From the NCBI GenBank assembly GCA_050179875.1, contig JBFXES010000100.1, positions 1 through 10,567 of the forward strand: a stretch of 10,567 nucleotides of DNA, read 5' to 3'. Below are positions 1-5,617 of the stretch, piece by piece. How positions within the stretch are numbered: position 1 is the first letter of the stretch; every line of letters starts with the position of its first letter. The DNA comes from JALOAT01 sp050179875. Its GTDB lineage: Bacteria; Pseudomonadota; Gammaproteobacteria; Thiohalomonadales; Thiohalomonadaceae. The notes under the pieces were generated by a model. The model searched no databases and was not told the DNA's origin. It saw only the letters and a program-made list of their open reading frames with translations. Both the position numbers and the translations under genes were made by a program.

Positions 1-208
1 CCGGCGCGCCCTGCGGCTCGCCGTTGACGAACAGGATGAAGCGCCGCTCCGTGCCGCCTGAGGTCAGGGTGTTCTCCCCCACGCTGAACGTGGGGCAGAC
101 GCCGCCGGAAAAGCGCGGCAGCGCAGGCGAGCCCAGTCCGTCACCGTTTCCGCTGCTGCAACCGGACAACCCTGTGACCGCCAGCAACAGCGCCATCAGG
201 CGTCCCAT
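1..208 (-). CDS. Secreted lipoprotein, possible alpha/beta-hydrolase (partial)
   Basis: This is the first 69 codons of a minus-strand gene whose 3' part lies outside the window. The start is an ATG at 208 with a GGAGG ribosome site eight bases upstream (217-221 on the plus strand). Residues 1-16 form a short hydrophobic signal ending in a Leu-Ser-Gly-Cys lipobox, so the product is probably lipidated and membrane-anchored after export. After the Cys comes a Ser/Gly-rich linker, then a Cys-Pro-Thr segment and a beta-strand-like stretch (Thr-Glu-Arg-Arg-Phe-Ile-Leu-Phe-Val). That layout resembles the N-terminus of secreted esterases of the polyhydroxybutyrate-depolymerase/LpqC type. No catalytic residue is in the window, so the hydrolase assignment is only inference. 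The lipoprotein call is well supported. It lies 62 bases downstream of the hydrolase gene on the same strand, with a terminator between them. Confidence 0.7.
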   Translation of the reverse strand, partial: MGRLMALLLAVTGLSGCSSGNGDGLGSPALPRFSGGVCPTFSVGENTLTSGGTERRFILFVNGEPQGAP

Positions 209-236
209 GGCTCGCGCCTCCGTGCACCTGCCCAGG

Positions 237-258
237 AAAAGCGGCGGCAAGCCGCCGC
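237..258 (-). terminator. Rho-independent terminator after the dienelactone hydrolase gene
   Basis: Read on the minus strand, an 8-bp perfect GC stem (GCGGCGGC / GCCGCCGC, plus-strand arms 241-248 and 251-258) is followed by TTTT (240-237). It begins 12 bases after the hydrolase stop codon. The two-base centre means the top pair or two would open to form a normal loop. The T run is short but the stem is strong, so it should separate the hydrolase transcript from the lipoprotein gene. Confidence 0.72.
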
Positions 259-270
259 CTCGTCCGTCCC

Positions 271-1062
271 TCAGCACCCGCCGAGGCGCTCCTCCAGGAA
301 GCGCGTGGCCGCCGCCCAGGAACGTTTGTCCGCCTTTTCGTCGTACTTGAGGTTGTCCAGACCCCGCGCGTCCGCGCCCGGGTTGGTGAAGGAGTGACGC
401 GCATTGCCGAAGACCATCATGAACCAGTCCACGCCGGCCCCGTCGAGGGCGGTCTGGAAGGCCTGCACGCGCTCGTGCGGGGCGAAGGCGTCCTGGCTGC
501 CGTGTGCGGCGAAGATGGCACCCTTGATGGCCTTGGCCTGAGCAGGCGAGGGCGGCGGCAGCGGACCATGGAAACTCACCACCGCGCGCAGATCCGCGCC
601 GCCGTAGGCGAGTTGCATCACCGTGCCGCCGCCGAAGCAGTAGCCCGCCGCGGCGATGCGTCGGGCGTCCGCCAGGCGGTGCTTGCGCAGCACCTCCAGA
701 CCGGCGCGGGCGCGGCGTTGCCAGAGTTCCGTATTGGACTGGATCTCCTTTGACCACGCCCCGGTTTCGTCGGGATGGTCCGTGGTGCGGCCTTCGCCAT
801 AGAGGTCCAGGGCGAAGGCCACATAGCCGAGCTTGGCGAAGGCCTCGGCCCGGTTGCGGACGTAGTCGTCCAGCCCCCACCACTCGTGCGCCACCAGCAC
901 GCCGGGGCGACGGCCCTGGACCGCATCGTCCCAGGTGAGGTAACCACGCAGTTCCTCGTCACCGTCGCGATAGGTGACCCGTTCGCTCTGGATGGCCGCC
1001 TGCACGGCCAGGGGCGCCCAGGCGGCAAGCGCCAGGACGGCCAGGAAGGAAAACTTGCGCAT
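271..1062 (-). CDS. Exported dienelactone hydrolase family protein
   Basis: A 263-residue alpha/beta-hydrolase of the dienelactone hydrolase (DLH) family. Family members hydrolyse enol-lactones or other small esters with a Cys/Asp/His triad. All expected residues are visible: Glu60 in His-Glu-Trp-Trp-Gly-Leu, nucleophile Cys142 in Gly-Tyr-Cys-Phe-Gly-Gly, Asp191 in Gly-Ser-Gln-Asp, and His223 in Ala-Arg-His-Ser-Phe. Residues 1-22 form a Sec signal peptide with an Ala-x-Ala cleavage site (Val-Gln-Ala/Ala), so the enzyme is probably periplasmic, unlike the cytoplasmic enzyme of chlorocatechol pathways. The start at 1062 is fixed by the signal peptide and by AAGGAGGAG just upstream. The same frame stays open to 1506, but that part is the antisense of neighbouring genes. 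No aromatic-degradation genes lie nearby, so the natural substrate cannot be inferred. The SemiSWEET gene lies 86 bases upstream on the same strand. Confidence 0.93.
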   Translation of the reverse strand: MRKFSFLAVLALAAWAPLAVQAAIQSERVTYRDGDEELRGYLTWDDAVQGRRPGVLVAHEWWGLDDYVRNRAEAFAKLGYVAFALDLYGEGRTTDHPDETGAWSKEIQSNTELWQRRARAGLEVLRKHRLADARRIAAAGYCFGGGTVMQLAYGGADLRAVVSFHGPLPPPSPAQAKAIKGAIFAAHGSQDAFAPHERVQAFQTALDGAGVDWFMMVFGNARHSFTNPGADARGLDNLKYDEKADKRSWAAATRFLEERLGGC

Positions 1063-1108
1063 GGGCTCCTCCTTGAGCGTGCGAAAGTCCCGAGACCAAG
1101 CGTAGCGA

Positions 1109-1146
1109 ACGCCGGCCTGGCCGGCGTGATGGTTCCCGCGCGCGGG
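1109..1146. repeat. Two adjacent perfect palindromes between SemiSWEET and the hydrolase
   Basis: Bases 1109-1127 read ACGCCGGCCTGGCCGGCGT, a perfect inverted repeat with 9-base arms around one central T. Bases 1135-1146 read CCCGCGCGCGGG, a 12-base perfect palindrome. Both lie just downstream of the SemiSWEET stop codon on the minus strand and upstream of the hydrolase start. No T run follows on either side, so this is not a typical intrinsic terminator. It could be an attenuating hairpin, a processing site or an operator for the hydrolase gene. Confidence 0.6.
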
Positions 1147-1148
1147 CG

Positions 1149-1406
1149 TCAGCCGCGGAAGCGGAACTTGAGCACCAGCACCGCCAGGGCCAGCACCAGG
1201 GTGATGCCGTTGGCGATGATGACGGGCAGGGCGCCCAGCACGATGCCGTACAGCAGCCACAGGAACACCCCGGTGCTGAACAGCAGGAACATGAAGGTGG
1301 AGATGTCCTCGGCCGAGCGCGTCTTCCAGATCTTCACGACCTGGGGCACGAAGGCGAGGGTGGTGAGGCTGCCGGCGACGAGGCCGAGGGTGTTGACGGC
1401 ATCCAT
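1149..1406 (-). CDS. SemiSWEET family sugar transporter
   Basis: An 85-residue membrane protein with three predicted transmembrane helices (about residues 5-24, 36-56 and 60-79), the normal size of bacterial SemiSWEETs. These form dimers in the inner membrane and move sugars such as sucrose or glucose by facilitated diffusion. Family hallmarks present are the Pro-Gln pair at residues 21-22 of the PQ-loop/MtN3 motif, Trp50 in helix 2 and Asn66 in helix 3, the latter two at the spacing of the substrate-binding Trp/Asn pair in characterised SemiSWEETs. The start is the first possible ATG: an in-frame TGA lies eight codons upstream. The Shine-Dalgarno sequence is poor (CCGGA). It lies 36 bases downstream of the unknown 102-residue gene and may share its transcript. 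The transported sugar cannot be told from the sequence. Confidence 0.9.
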   Translation of the reverse strand: MDAVNTLGLVAGSLTTLAFVPQVVKIWKTRSAEDISTFMFLLFSTGVFLWLLYGIVLGALPVIIANGITLVLALAVLVLKFRFRG

Positions 1407-1442
1407 GGGCGCGATCCGGAGAGGCCGTCAATGGTAGCCGAT

Positions 1443-1751
1443 TCAGTGCAGGGTGCGATCCGTGTTGGGGCGCGGCCCTTCCACTTCCTTCATCTTGCTT
1501 TCCCACACCCGGAAGGCGTTCACGAACATGATGGCCGCCTGGAACGGGTCGGCGAAATGCTTCGGGCTGTACATGGACCAGAAGCGCTGTCCAGTCTCGA
1601 ACTCGCCCACGCCCTTGGCGATGCTTCCGTCCGCGGGAGCGAAGTGGAACTCACCCGGGGTGTCCTCATGCAGTTCCACCAGGAAATTGCATGCGCTGCT
1701 CACCAGGTATTCCAGCGCAACCAGTTCTTGCCGCTTCGGCTTTCTGTCCAT
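1443..1751 (-). CDS. Conserved-looking hypothetical protein, 102 aa
   Basis: I do not recognise this family. The protein is small and soluble, with no signal peptide or membrane helix. Its N-terminus is basic (Met-Asp-Arg-Lys-Pro-Lys-Arg), residues 9-28 look like an amphipathic helix containing one Cys, and aromatic residues cluster around 56-85 (Phe-Trp-Ser-Met-Tyr, Phe-Val-Asn-Ala-Phe-Arg-Val-Trp). Two adjacent ATG codons are available. I chose the one at 1751 because the GGAGG at 1757-1761 is then five bases away, against two for the ATG at 1754. The frame extends upstream to 1808, but that extension has worse initiation context. Coding status rests on the strong ribosome site, the plausible composition and the fit between neighbours on the same strand. 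Confidence 0.72.
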   Translation of the reverse strand: MDRKPKRQELVALEYLVSSACNFLVELHEDTPGEFHFAPADGSIAKGVGEFETGQRFWSMYSPKHFADPFQAAIMFVNAFRVWESKMKEVEGPRPNTDRTLH

Positions 1752-1827
1752 CATGCCCTCCGGGGGTGGAGCGCATGCTAGGACCGGCCTGCGGGTGCGT
1801 CCCTGCACTGTCTCACAATTTCAGGGG

Positions 1828-2562
1828 CTAGCCGGCGGTTTCCTGCGCCGCCCGTGCGCGGCGTCTCCGTGTGGCTGCGAGGTTGAGCGCCTCCACGGCG
1901 GTGGAGAAGGCGATGGCGAAGTACAGATAGCCCTTCGGCACGTGGAAGCCGACGCCCTCGGCCACCAGGGCCATGCCCACCAGGATCAGGAAACTGAGCG
2001 CCAGCATCTTGATGGAGATGTGCTCGTTGATGAAACGGCTGAGGGGCTCCGCGGCGAAGATCATGATGATCACCGCGATGACGATGGCGGCGGCCATCAC
2101 CGGCAGGTGCTGGGCCATGCCCACGGCGGTGATGACGCTGTCCAGGGAGAACACGATGTCGAGGACGGCAATCTGCACGATCACCCAGCCGAAGCTGCTC
2201 ACCTTCACCTGGCGCATTTCCTCTTCCACGCCCTCCACCGTGGCATGGATCTCGGTGGTGCCCTTGGCGAGCAGGAACAGGCCGCCCGCGAACAGCACGA
2301 TGTCACGCAGCGAGACCGGGTGTTCGCCCAGATGGAACAGCGGCACCGTGACGCCCGCCAGCCAGGCGATAGTGGCCAGCAGCATGAGGCGCGTGACCAC
2401 GGCCAGGGCGAGGCCGCCGCGGCGGGCCGCCGCCTGCTGGTGGACCGGCAGGCGCGAGGAGATGATGGAAAGGAACACCAGATTGTCGATGCCGAGCACG
2501 ATCTCCAGCGCCGTAAGCGTCAGGAGGCTGGCCCAGATCTGGGGGTCGAGCAGGAAGTCCAT
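1828..2562 (-). CDS. TerC family integral membrane protein
   Basis: A 244-residue TerC-family (PF03741) membrane protein. The family is linked to metal-ion export and tellurium resistance, and several members help manganese efflux or metal loading of exported proteins. About seven transmembrane helices can be seen. The two acidic intramembrane motifs of the family are present: Glu-Ile-Val-Leu-Gly-Ile-Asp-Asn (Glu20, Asp26, Asn27) and Asp-Ile-Val-Phe-Ser-Leu-Asp-Ser (Asp135, Asp141), which are thought to bind the cation. The length is that of the short single-domain subgroup (YgdQ-like), without the C-terminal CBS domains seen in longer homologues. The C-terminus ends in an Arg-rich cytoplasmic tail. 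The ATG at 2562 fits the family N-terminus, but no good Shine-Dalgarno sequence precedes it. The WbuC-type gene lies 49 bases upstream. The ion it handles here is unknown. Confidence 0.92.
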   Translation of the reverse strand: MDFLLDPQIWASLLTLTALEIVLGIDNLVFLSIISSRLPVHQQAAARRGGLALAVVTRLMLLATIAWLAGVTVPLFHLGEHPVSLRDIVLFAGGLFLLAKGTTEIHATVEGVEEEMRQVKVSSFGWVIVQIAVLDIVFSLDSVITAVGMAQHLPVMAAAIVIAVIIMIFAAEPLSRFINEHISIKMLALSFLILVGMALVAEGVGFHVPKGYLYFAIAFSTAVEALNLAATRRRRARAAQETAG

Positions 2563-2611
2563 GGGAGGTTTCGGAAGCGCCTGAAGGGGTGCGCATTATG
2601 CCATCAGACCC

Positions 2612-3100
2612 TCAGGGGACGAAGCGCTCCCCCGGACGGGCCCGGATCAGCCAGCGCGCACAGGCGGGGGCGTCCGGGTCACCCTCGCGCGGCGCCCAGG
2701 GTGCGAAGTCCTTGTCCACGGCAGGGCGGTAGGGGCCGGGCTTGAGTTCGAGCAAGACGGTGCCGCTTTCGCGCGCGGCCAGCCCGTGCCATATGCCCGC
2801 AGGGATTTCCAACCCGTGCAGCGGACCGCGCGCGCTGACCTCCTCGCGGGCGAGCACCTTCCCTTCATCATCGAACACCAGCACCACGGCCGACCCCGCA
2901 AGGAGGGTGAACAACTCCCAGCGCGGCGGCGCGGTGTGCCGGTGCGGCCGCACGTAGCTGTCCGGTTCGATGGCGTTGAGGAAGCGCTGCACCGGGTCGT
3001 CGGGGCCGGCGTGCAGGTTCTCGTTGGTGCGGCCGCGTGCACCGGCGCGTGCCCGCGCGGCGAGGTCGTCGAAGAGGCGCTGATCGAGGCGTTTGAGCAT
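2612..3100 (-). CDS. WbuC family cupin-fold metalloprotein
   Basis: A 162-residue cupin matching the WbuC family, named for a gene in O-antigen clusters but also found alone in many genomes; its reaction is not established. The N-terminal part (Met-Leu-Lys-Arg-Leu-Asp, then Asn-Glu-Asn-Leu-His) and the segment Arg-Phe-Leu-Asn-Ala-Ile-Glu-Pro are typical. Cupin motif 1 gives Pro-His-Arg-His (His53, His55) and Glu62; motif 2 gives Ile-Pro-Ala-Gly-Ile-Trp-His (His105). Together these make a complete 3-His/1-Glu metal site. The start at 3100 matches the family N-terminus. The frame stays open upstream to 4648, but that is the antisense of the porin gene and should not be annotated. The gene is divergent from the porin, with 81 bases between start codons, so both promoters must lie there. 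No polysaccharide genes are nearby. Confidence 0.9.
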   Translation of the reverse strand: MLKRLDQRLFDDLAARARAGARGRTNENLHAGPDDPVQRFLNAIEPDSYVRPHRHTAPPRWELFTLLAGSAVVLVFDDEGKVLAREEVSARGPLHGLEIPAGIWHGLAARESGTVLLELKPGPYRPAVDKDFAPWAPREGDPDAPACARWLIRARPGERFVP

Positions 3101-3181
3101 GGGGCGCAGGATAGCACCTGGGTTAACACCCTCCGTATCGGCAGGCCCAATGTAAGGGTTTTCCGACAAGAAGAATCCAGC
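3101..3181. promoter_or_regulatory. Divergent intergenic region, cupin/porin
   Basis: These 81 bases separate two divergent start codons and must carry promoters for both directions unless the promoters lie inside the genes. GTTAAC at 3122-3127 is a small palindrome within a GGGT-TAAC-ACCC hairpin-like motif, and TTAACA (3123-3128) could serve as a -35 for the porin. I see no convincing -10 at the right distance, so promoters are not assigned. Confidence 0.35.
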
Positions 3182-4432
3182 ATGCGAAACCGCCGCGCCG
3201 CGACCTTCTGGCACGCCCTCTTCGTGCTCCTGCCCACGAGTGCCCAGGCCGCGGGCTTCGCCCTCAGCGACAAGAGCGTGAGTTCCCTCGGACATGCCTT
3301 CGCCGGCACGGCCGCTTTTGCCGAGGACGCCTCCACGCTCTACAACAATCCGGCCGGCATGGCGGAACTCCAGGGCCGGCGATTCTCGTTGGGCGTCCAT
3401 GTCATCAACAACCGGGCGACCTTCCGGGACGATGGTTCCAACGTCCCGGGCGAGGACACCGCGGATTTCGAAACCACCACCCCGTCGCCCAACCTGTATT
3501 TCGTGGATGCCGTCCGACCGGACCTGCGCCTGGGCATCGGCATCTATGCGCCCTTCGGCATGCGCGCGGTCTACGACGACGACTGGCGGGGACGCTATCA
3601 CTCCATTTCCACGGACCTGAAGACGGTCAACCTGAGCCCGGCGGTGGCGCTGAAGGTGAACGAGCGTTTTGCCGTGGGCGCCAGTGTGGATATCCAGTAC
3701 CTGGGTGCACGGCTGAAACAGGCGTTGGACTTCAGGGCGCTCGGCGCCCCGGACGGAGGGCAGACGCTCGAGGGCGACAATGTGGCCGCAGGCTACAGCC
3801 TCGGGTTCACGTGGGAGATGACGCCGGACACCCGCGTCGGCGCGGTGCTGCACTCCGATGTGCGCCACGAGATCGAAGGCAATTCCGATTTTTCGGGCGT
3901 GCCCGCCTCGCCGTTCACCGCACATCTGACGGACAGCAGCGGCAAGGTGACGCTGCATCTGCCGGAGATCGTGAGCCTGAGCCTCGCCCATCGCGCCACG
4001 CCTGCGCTGACCCTGCTCGCGGACGCCACCTGGACGCGCTGGAGTCGCTTCGACGAGCTGCGGGTGCACTTCGACAACGACCTGCCGGATGCCGTCGCCG
4101 AACAGGACTGGAACGATACCTGGCGTTATGCCCTGGGCCTTGCCTGGGACGTGAACGAACGCTGGCGGCTGCGCCTCGGCATCTCCGACGAGGGCGGCGC
4201 CGTGCCCGAGGCCGCGCACCGTTCGCCGCGCTCGCCGGACGGGCCGCGCCGCATGTACGCGGTTGGCTTCAATTACGCGCCCTCTGAACGCTTCTCGCTG
4301 GACGTCGCCTACGCACGCGTGGTGCTGCCGGAACTCGGCATCGCCGCGCGTGATGACCTTGGCCATGAACTGGTGGGCGATTACGAGGTCGCCGGACAGC
4401 TCGCCAGCGTGCAGGGCAACTGGCGTTTCTGA
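3182..4432 (+). CDS. OmpP1/FadL/TodX family outer-membrane transporter
   Basis: A 416-residue outer-membrane beta-barrel of the FadL/OmpP1/TodX family, which lets hydrophobic molecules such as long-chain fatty acids or aromatic hydrocarbons cross the outer membrane. A Sec signal peptide ends at Ala-Gln-Ala23/Ala-Gly-Phe. The mature N-terminus follows the family pattern (Gly-Phe-Ala-Leu-Ser, then Leu-Gly-His-Ala-Phe-Ala-Gly), with the signature Asn-Asn-Pro-Ala-Gly-Met at residues 55-60. Alternating strand patterns continue to a terminal Phe (Asn-Trp-Arg-Phe), the usual barrel-assembly signal. The start at 3182 is set by the signal peptide; the frame is open upstream to 2786, but this is antisense to the cupin gene. 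The Shine-Dalgarno is weak. No fadD or hydrocarbon-degradation gene adjoins it, so the ligand is unknown. In an autotroph it may handle lipids or other hydrophobic compounds, but that is a guess. Confidence 0.93.
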   Translation: MRNRRAATFWHALFVLLPTSAQAAGFALSDKSVSSLGHAFAGTAAFAEDASTLYNNPAGMAELQGRRFSLGVHVINNRATFRDDGSNVPGEDTADFETTTPSPNLYFVDAVRPDLRLGIGIYAPFGMRAVYDDDWRGRYHSISTDLKTVNLSPAVALKVNERFAVGASVDIQYLGARLKQALDFRALGAPDGGQTLEGDNVAAGYSLGFTWEMTPDTRVGAVLHSDVRHEIEGNSDFSGVPASPFTAHLTDSSGKVTLHLPEIVSLSLAHRATPALTLLADATWTRWSRFDELRVHFDNDLPDAVAEQDWNDTWRYALGLAWDVNERWRLRLGISDEGGAVPEAAHRSPRSPDGPRRMYAVGFNYAPSERFSLDVAYARVVLPELGIAARDDLGHELVGDYEVAGQLASVQGNWRF

Positions 4433-4611
4433 GATCTTCGGTCTTGCACGGCCATTCTGCGCCACGTTATCCGTCAGCGGGATTTTCCGTGTGCCGGCGA
4501 AAGCCGGAATCCGTACCTCCGGGATTTTTTCGTACCCGGCGGGTGCGAAGTGAAACGGTGGGACCATAATTGTTTCAGGGGGAACGGTAAGCGAAACCTG
4601 CTTGTGGGGTG
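4433..4611 (+). promoter_or_regulatory. Intergenic region before the small-protein triplet
   Basis: This 179-base gap holds a dispersed-repeat-like hairpin (4480-4512) and an inverted repeat TGAAAC-N15-GTTTCA (4551-4556 and 4572-4577), a candidate operator for the first small gene. AACGGT also occurs twice (4554-4559 and 4583-4588). A CATAAT at 4565-4570 could act as a -10, but I see no matching -35. The promoter of the small-gene unit probably lies here. Confidence 0.35.
4480..4512. repeat. REP-like hairpin behind the porin gene
   Basis: CCGGC-GAAA-GCCGG (4494-4507) is a perfect 5-bp stem with a GNRA-type tetraloop. It is flanked by GGATT (4480-4484) and AATCC (4508-4512), which can pair outside it across a nine-base bulge. 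The right half, GCGAAAGCCGGAATCC, closely resembles short palindromic repeats scattered through many beta- and gammaproteobacterial genomes (core ATTCCGGCGAAAGCCGGAATCC-like), which often sit just after genes. It may also help terminate the porin transcript, although no T run follows at once. Only one copy is visible in this window. Confidence 0.45.
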
Positions 4612-5025
4612 ATGATTGTGGAATCCCGCCTTCGTAACATCCCTGCACTGAAAGTGATGGATTCGGTGGTTGCGGCCAAGCACTACAACCGTGTCCGGCT
4701 TGCGCTCGCCCGCCTGGACAACCCGCTGCGTTTTCCGCTGCCGCACCTGCGCGGCCTGGACATGGTGCTCACCGACGAGGCGTGGGTGTGCGTGGACCGT
4801 ACCCTCAACGACCTGCCGGTGCTCGCCTGGACCGACTTCCAGGTGCACGGGCGCATCGCCCTGCACGCCCCGGTCTCCTGCCGGCTGCGTTTCTTCCATG
4901 CCTACGCGGGGCTCATCGTCGGCACGTTGCTGCAGGACGTGGCCGTGATCCTCGCCGAACGCCTGATTCGCGCGCAGCCGCCGCTCAAGCGCCGCGTCAC
5001 CCCGCTCTCGCACTTCCGGCACTGA
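4612..5025 (+). CDS. Uncharacterised small protein, paralogue 1 of 3 upstream of cbbM
   Basis: I do not recognise this family. The protein has 137 residues, is soluble, and lacks a signal peptide. It shares three blocks with the next two genes. Block A at about 25-35 is Tyr-Asn-x-Val-Arg-Leu-x-Leu-x-Arg. Block B at 58-76 starts Trp-Val, then has Asp-Arg-x-Leu-x-Asp-Leu-Pro and ends Ala-Trp-Thr-Asp-Phe. Block C at 86-99 is Ala-Pro-Val-Ser-Cys90, five residues, then His96-Ala-Tyr-Ala. The invariant Cys and His could be catalytic or metal-binding, but nothing proves it. The C-terminal tail is basic and differs between copies. The start is ATG 4612; a GTG at 4609 and one at 4618 are alternatives, and the ribosome site (a G-rich run at 4606-4609) is weak. 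It lies 64 bases before copy 2 and probably shares its transcript. Confidence 0.82.
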   Translation: MIVESRLRNIPALKVMDSVVAAKHYNRVRLALARLDNPLRFPLPHLRGLDMVLTDEAWVCVDRTLNDLPVLAWTDFQVHGRIALHAPVSCRLRFFHAYAGLIVGTLLQDVAVILAERLIRAQPPLKRRVTPLSHFRH

Positions 5026-5089
5026 GCGCGGCGTTTGACCGCGCCGCTCCCCGGGGCTATGCGTTACCGGAAACCGGGGCGCGCGCATC

Positions 5090-5488
5090 ATGATCCAGTT
5101 ACCCGATGCACCCATCCTGTCTTCCCACGGCGCCTCGGTCGATGCGTACGAGTACAACCTCATCCATCTTGCCCTGGTCCGTTTCGGTGAACCGCAGCTG
5201 GTGCGGCTCGGCGCCCGCGACATCGATTTGATCCTCAGCCATCGGGTGTGGCTGTGCCGTGACCGCCGGCTCGACGACATGCCCCTCATGGCCTGGACCC
5301 GCTTCGCGCGCGGCGAGCGTCCCGGTCCCTATGCGCCGGTAAGCTGCCAGGCCATCTACTACCACGCCTACGCCCGCGTGATCGGCCGCCAGGCCCTCAC
5401 GGAAGTGGCCACCCGGCTGGACGACGCCCTGCACGGCGGTGCGCGCGGGCGGCCCCGGGTGCTGCGGTGGCGCACCCGGAACGCCTGA
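5090..5488 (+). CDS. Uncharacterised small protein, paralogue 2 of 3 upstream of cbbM
   Basis: A 132-residue soluble protein of the same unknown family as its two neighbours, and by eye the most divergent copy. It keeps block A (Tyr22-Asn-Leu-Ile-His-Leu-Ala-Leu-Val-Arg), block B (Trp54-Leu ... Asp-Arg-Arg-Leu-Asp-Asp-Met-Pro ... Ala-Trp69-Thr-Arg-Phe) and block C (Ala-Pro-Val-Ser-Cys86, five residues, His92-Ala-Tyr-Ala). Its N-terminus differs from the shared Pro-x-Leu-Lys-Val segment of copies 1 and 3, and Arg replaces the Asp in Trp-Thr-Asp-Phe. The tail after residue 115 is strongly basic (Arg-rich). The start is ATG 5090 with no clear ribosome site. Bases 5026-5089 carry a possible 6-bp GC hairpin (5028-5033 with 5042-5047) and a TCCCCGGGG (5048-5056) that recurs just before copy 3. 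A terminator-like hairpin follows 32 bases after the stop. Confidence 0.82.
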   Translation: MIQLPDAPILSSHGASVDAYEYNLIHLALVRFGEPQLVRLGARDIDLILSHRVWLCRDRRLDDMPLMAWTRFARGERPGPYAPVSCQAIYYHAYARVIGRQALTEVATRLDDALHGGARGRPRVLRWRTRNA

Positions 5489-5520
5489 GATCAAAGGGGC
5501 ATCACACCGCGACGTTCTTG

Positions 5521-5544
5521 CGCGGGGATCTTCTCCGCGGTTTT
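5521..5544 (+). terminator. Probable intrinsic terminator after paralogue 2
   Basis: An 8-bp stem, CGCGGGGA (5521-5528) with TCTCCGCG (5532-5539), contains one G-U pair and has a three-base loop. It is followed by G and then TTTT (5541-5544). It begins 32 bases after the stop of the second small gene and just before a promoter-like sequence for the third. The T run is short, so termination may be partial. Confidence 0.55.
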
Positions 5545-5564
5545 GCGTGGCTTTGGCTTCGAAA

Positions 5565-5593
5565 TTGATCGACCGCTGAGCCGTGTCTATAAC
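5565..5593 (+). promoter_or_regulatory. Sigma70-like promoter for paralogue 3
   Basis: TTGATC (5565-5570), a 17-base spacer and TATAAC (5588-5593) match the sigma70 consensus at the ideal spacing. Transcription would start near 5600, a leader of about 18 bases before the ATG at 5618 that includes the GGGGAG ribosome site at 5606-5611. Lying straight after a terminator-like hairpin supports its being a real promoter. Confidence 0.6.
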
Positions 5594-5617
5594 TTCCCGG
5601 TCCCCGGGGAGACTTGT

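Noticed and set aside
1063..1506. N-terminal extension of the dienelactone hydrolase frame
   Set aside because: A signal peptide and AAGGAGGAG ribosome site fix the start at 1062; the extension is antisense to part of the SemiSWEET and hypothetical genes.
1453..2745. 430-codon plus-strand frame antisense to the TerC gene
   Set aside because: It covers TerC, whose membrane motifs are unmistakable; the predicted product is His/Asp/Gln-rich low-complexity sequence.
3101..4648. Upstream extension of the cupin frame across the whole porin gene
   Set aside because: The cupin family starts at the Met at 3100, and the extension is antisense to a well-supported outer-membrane porin.
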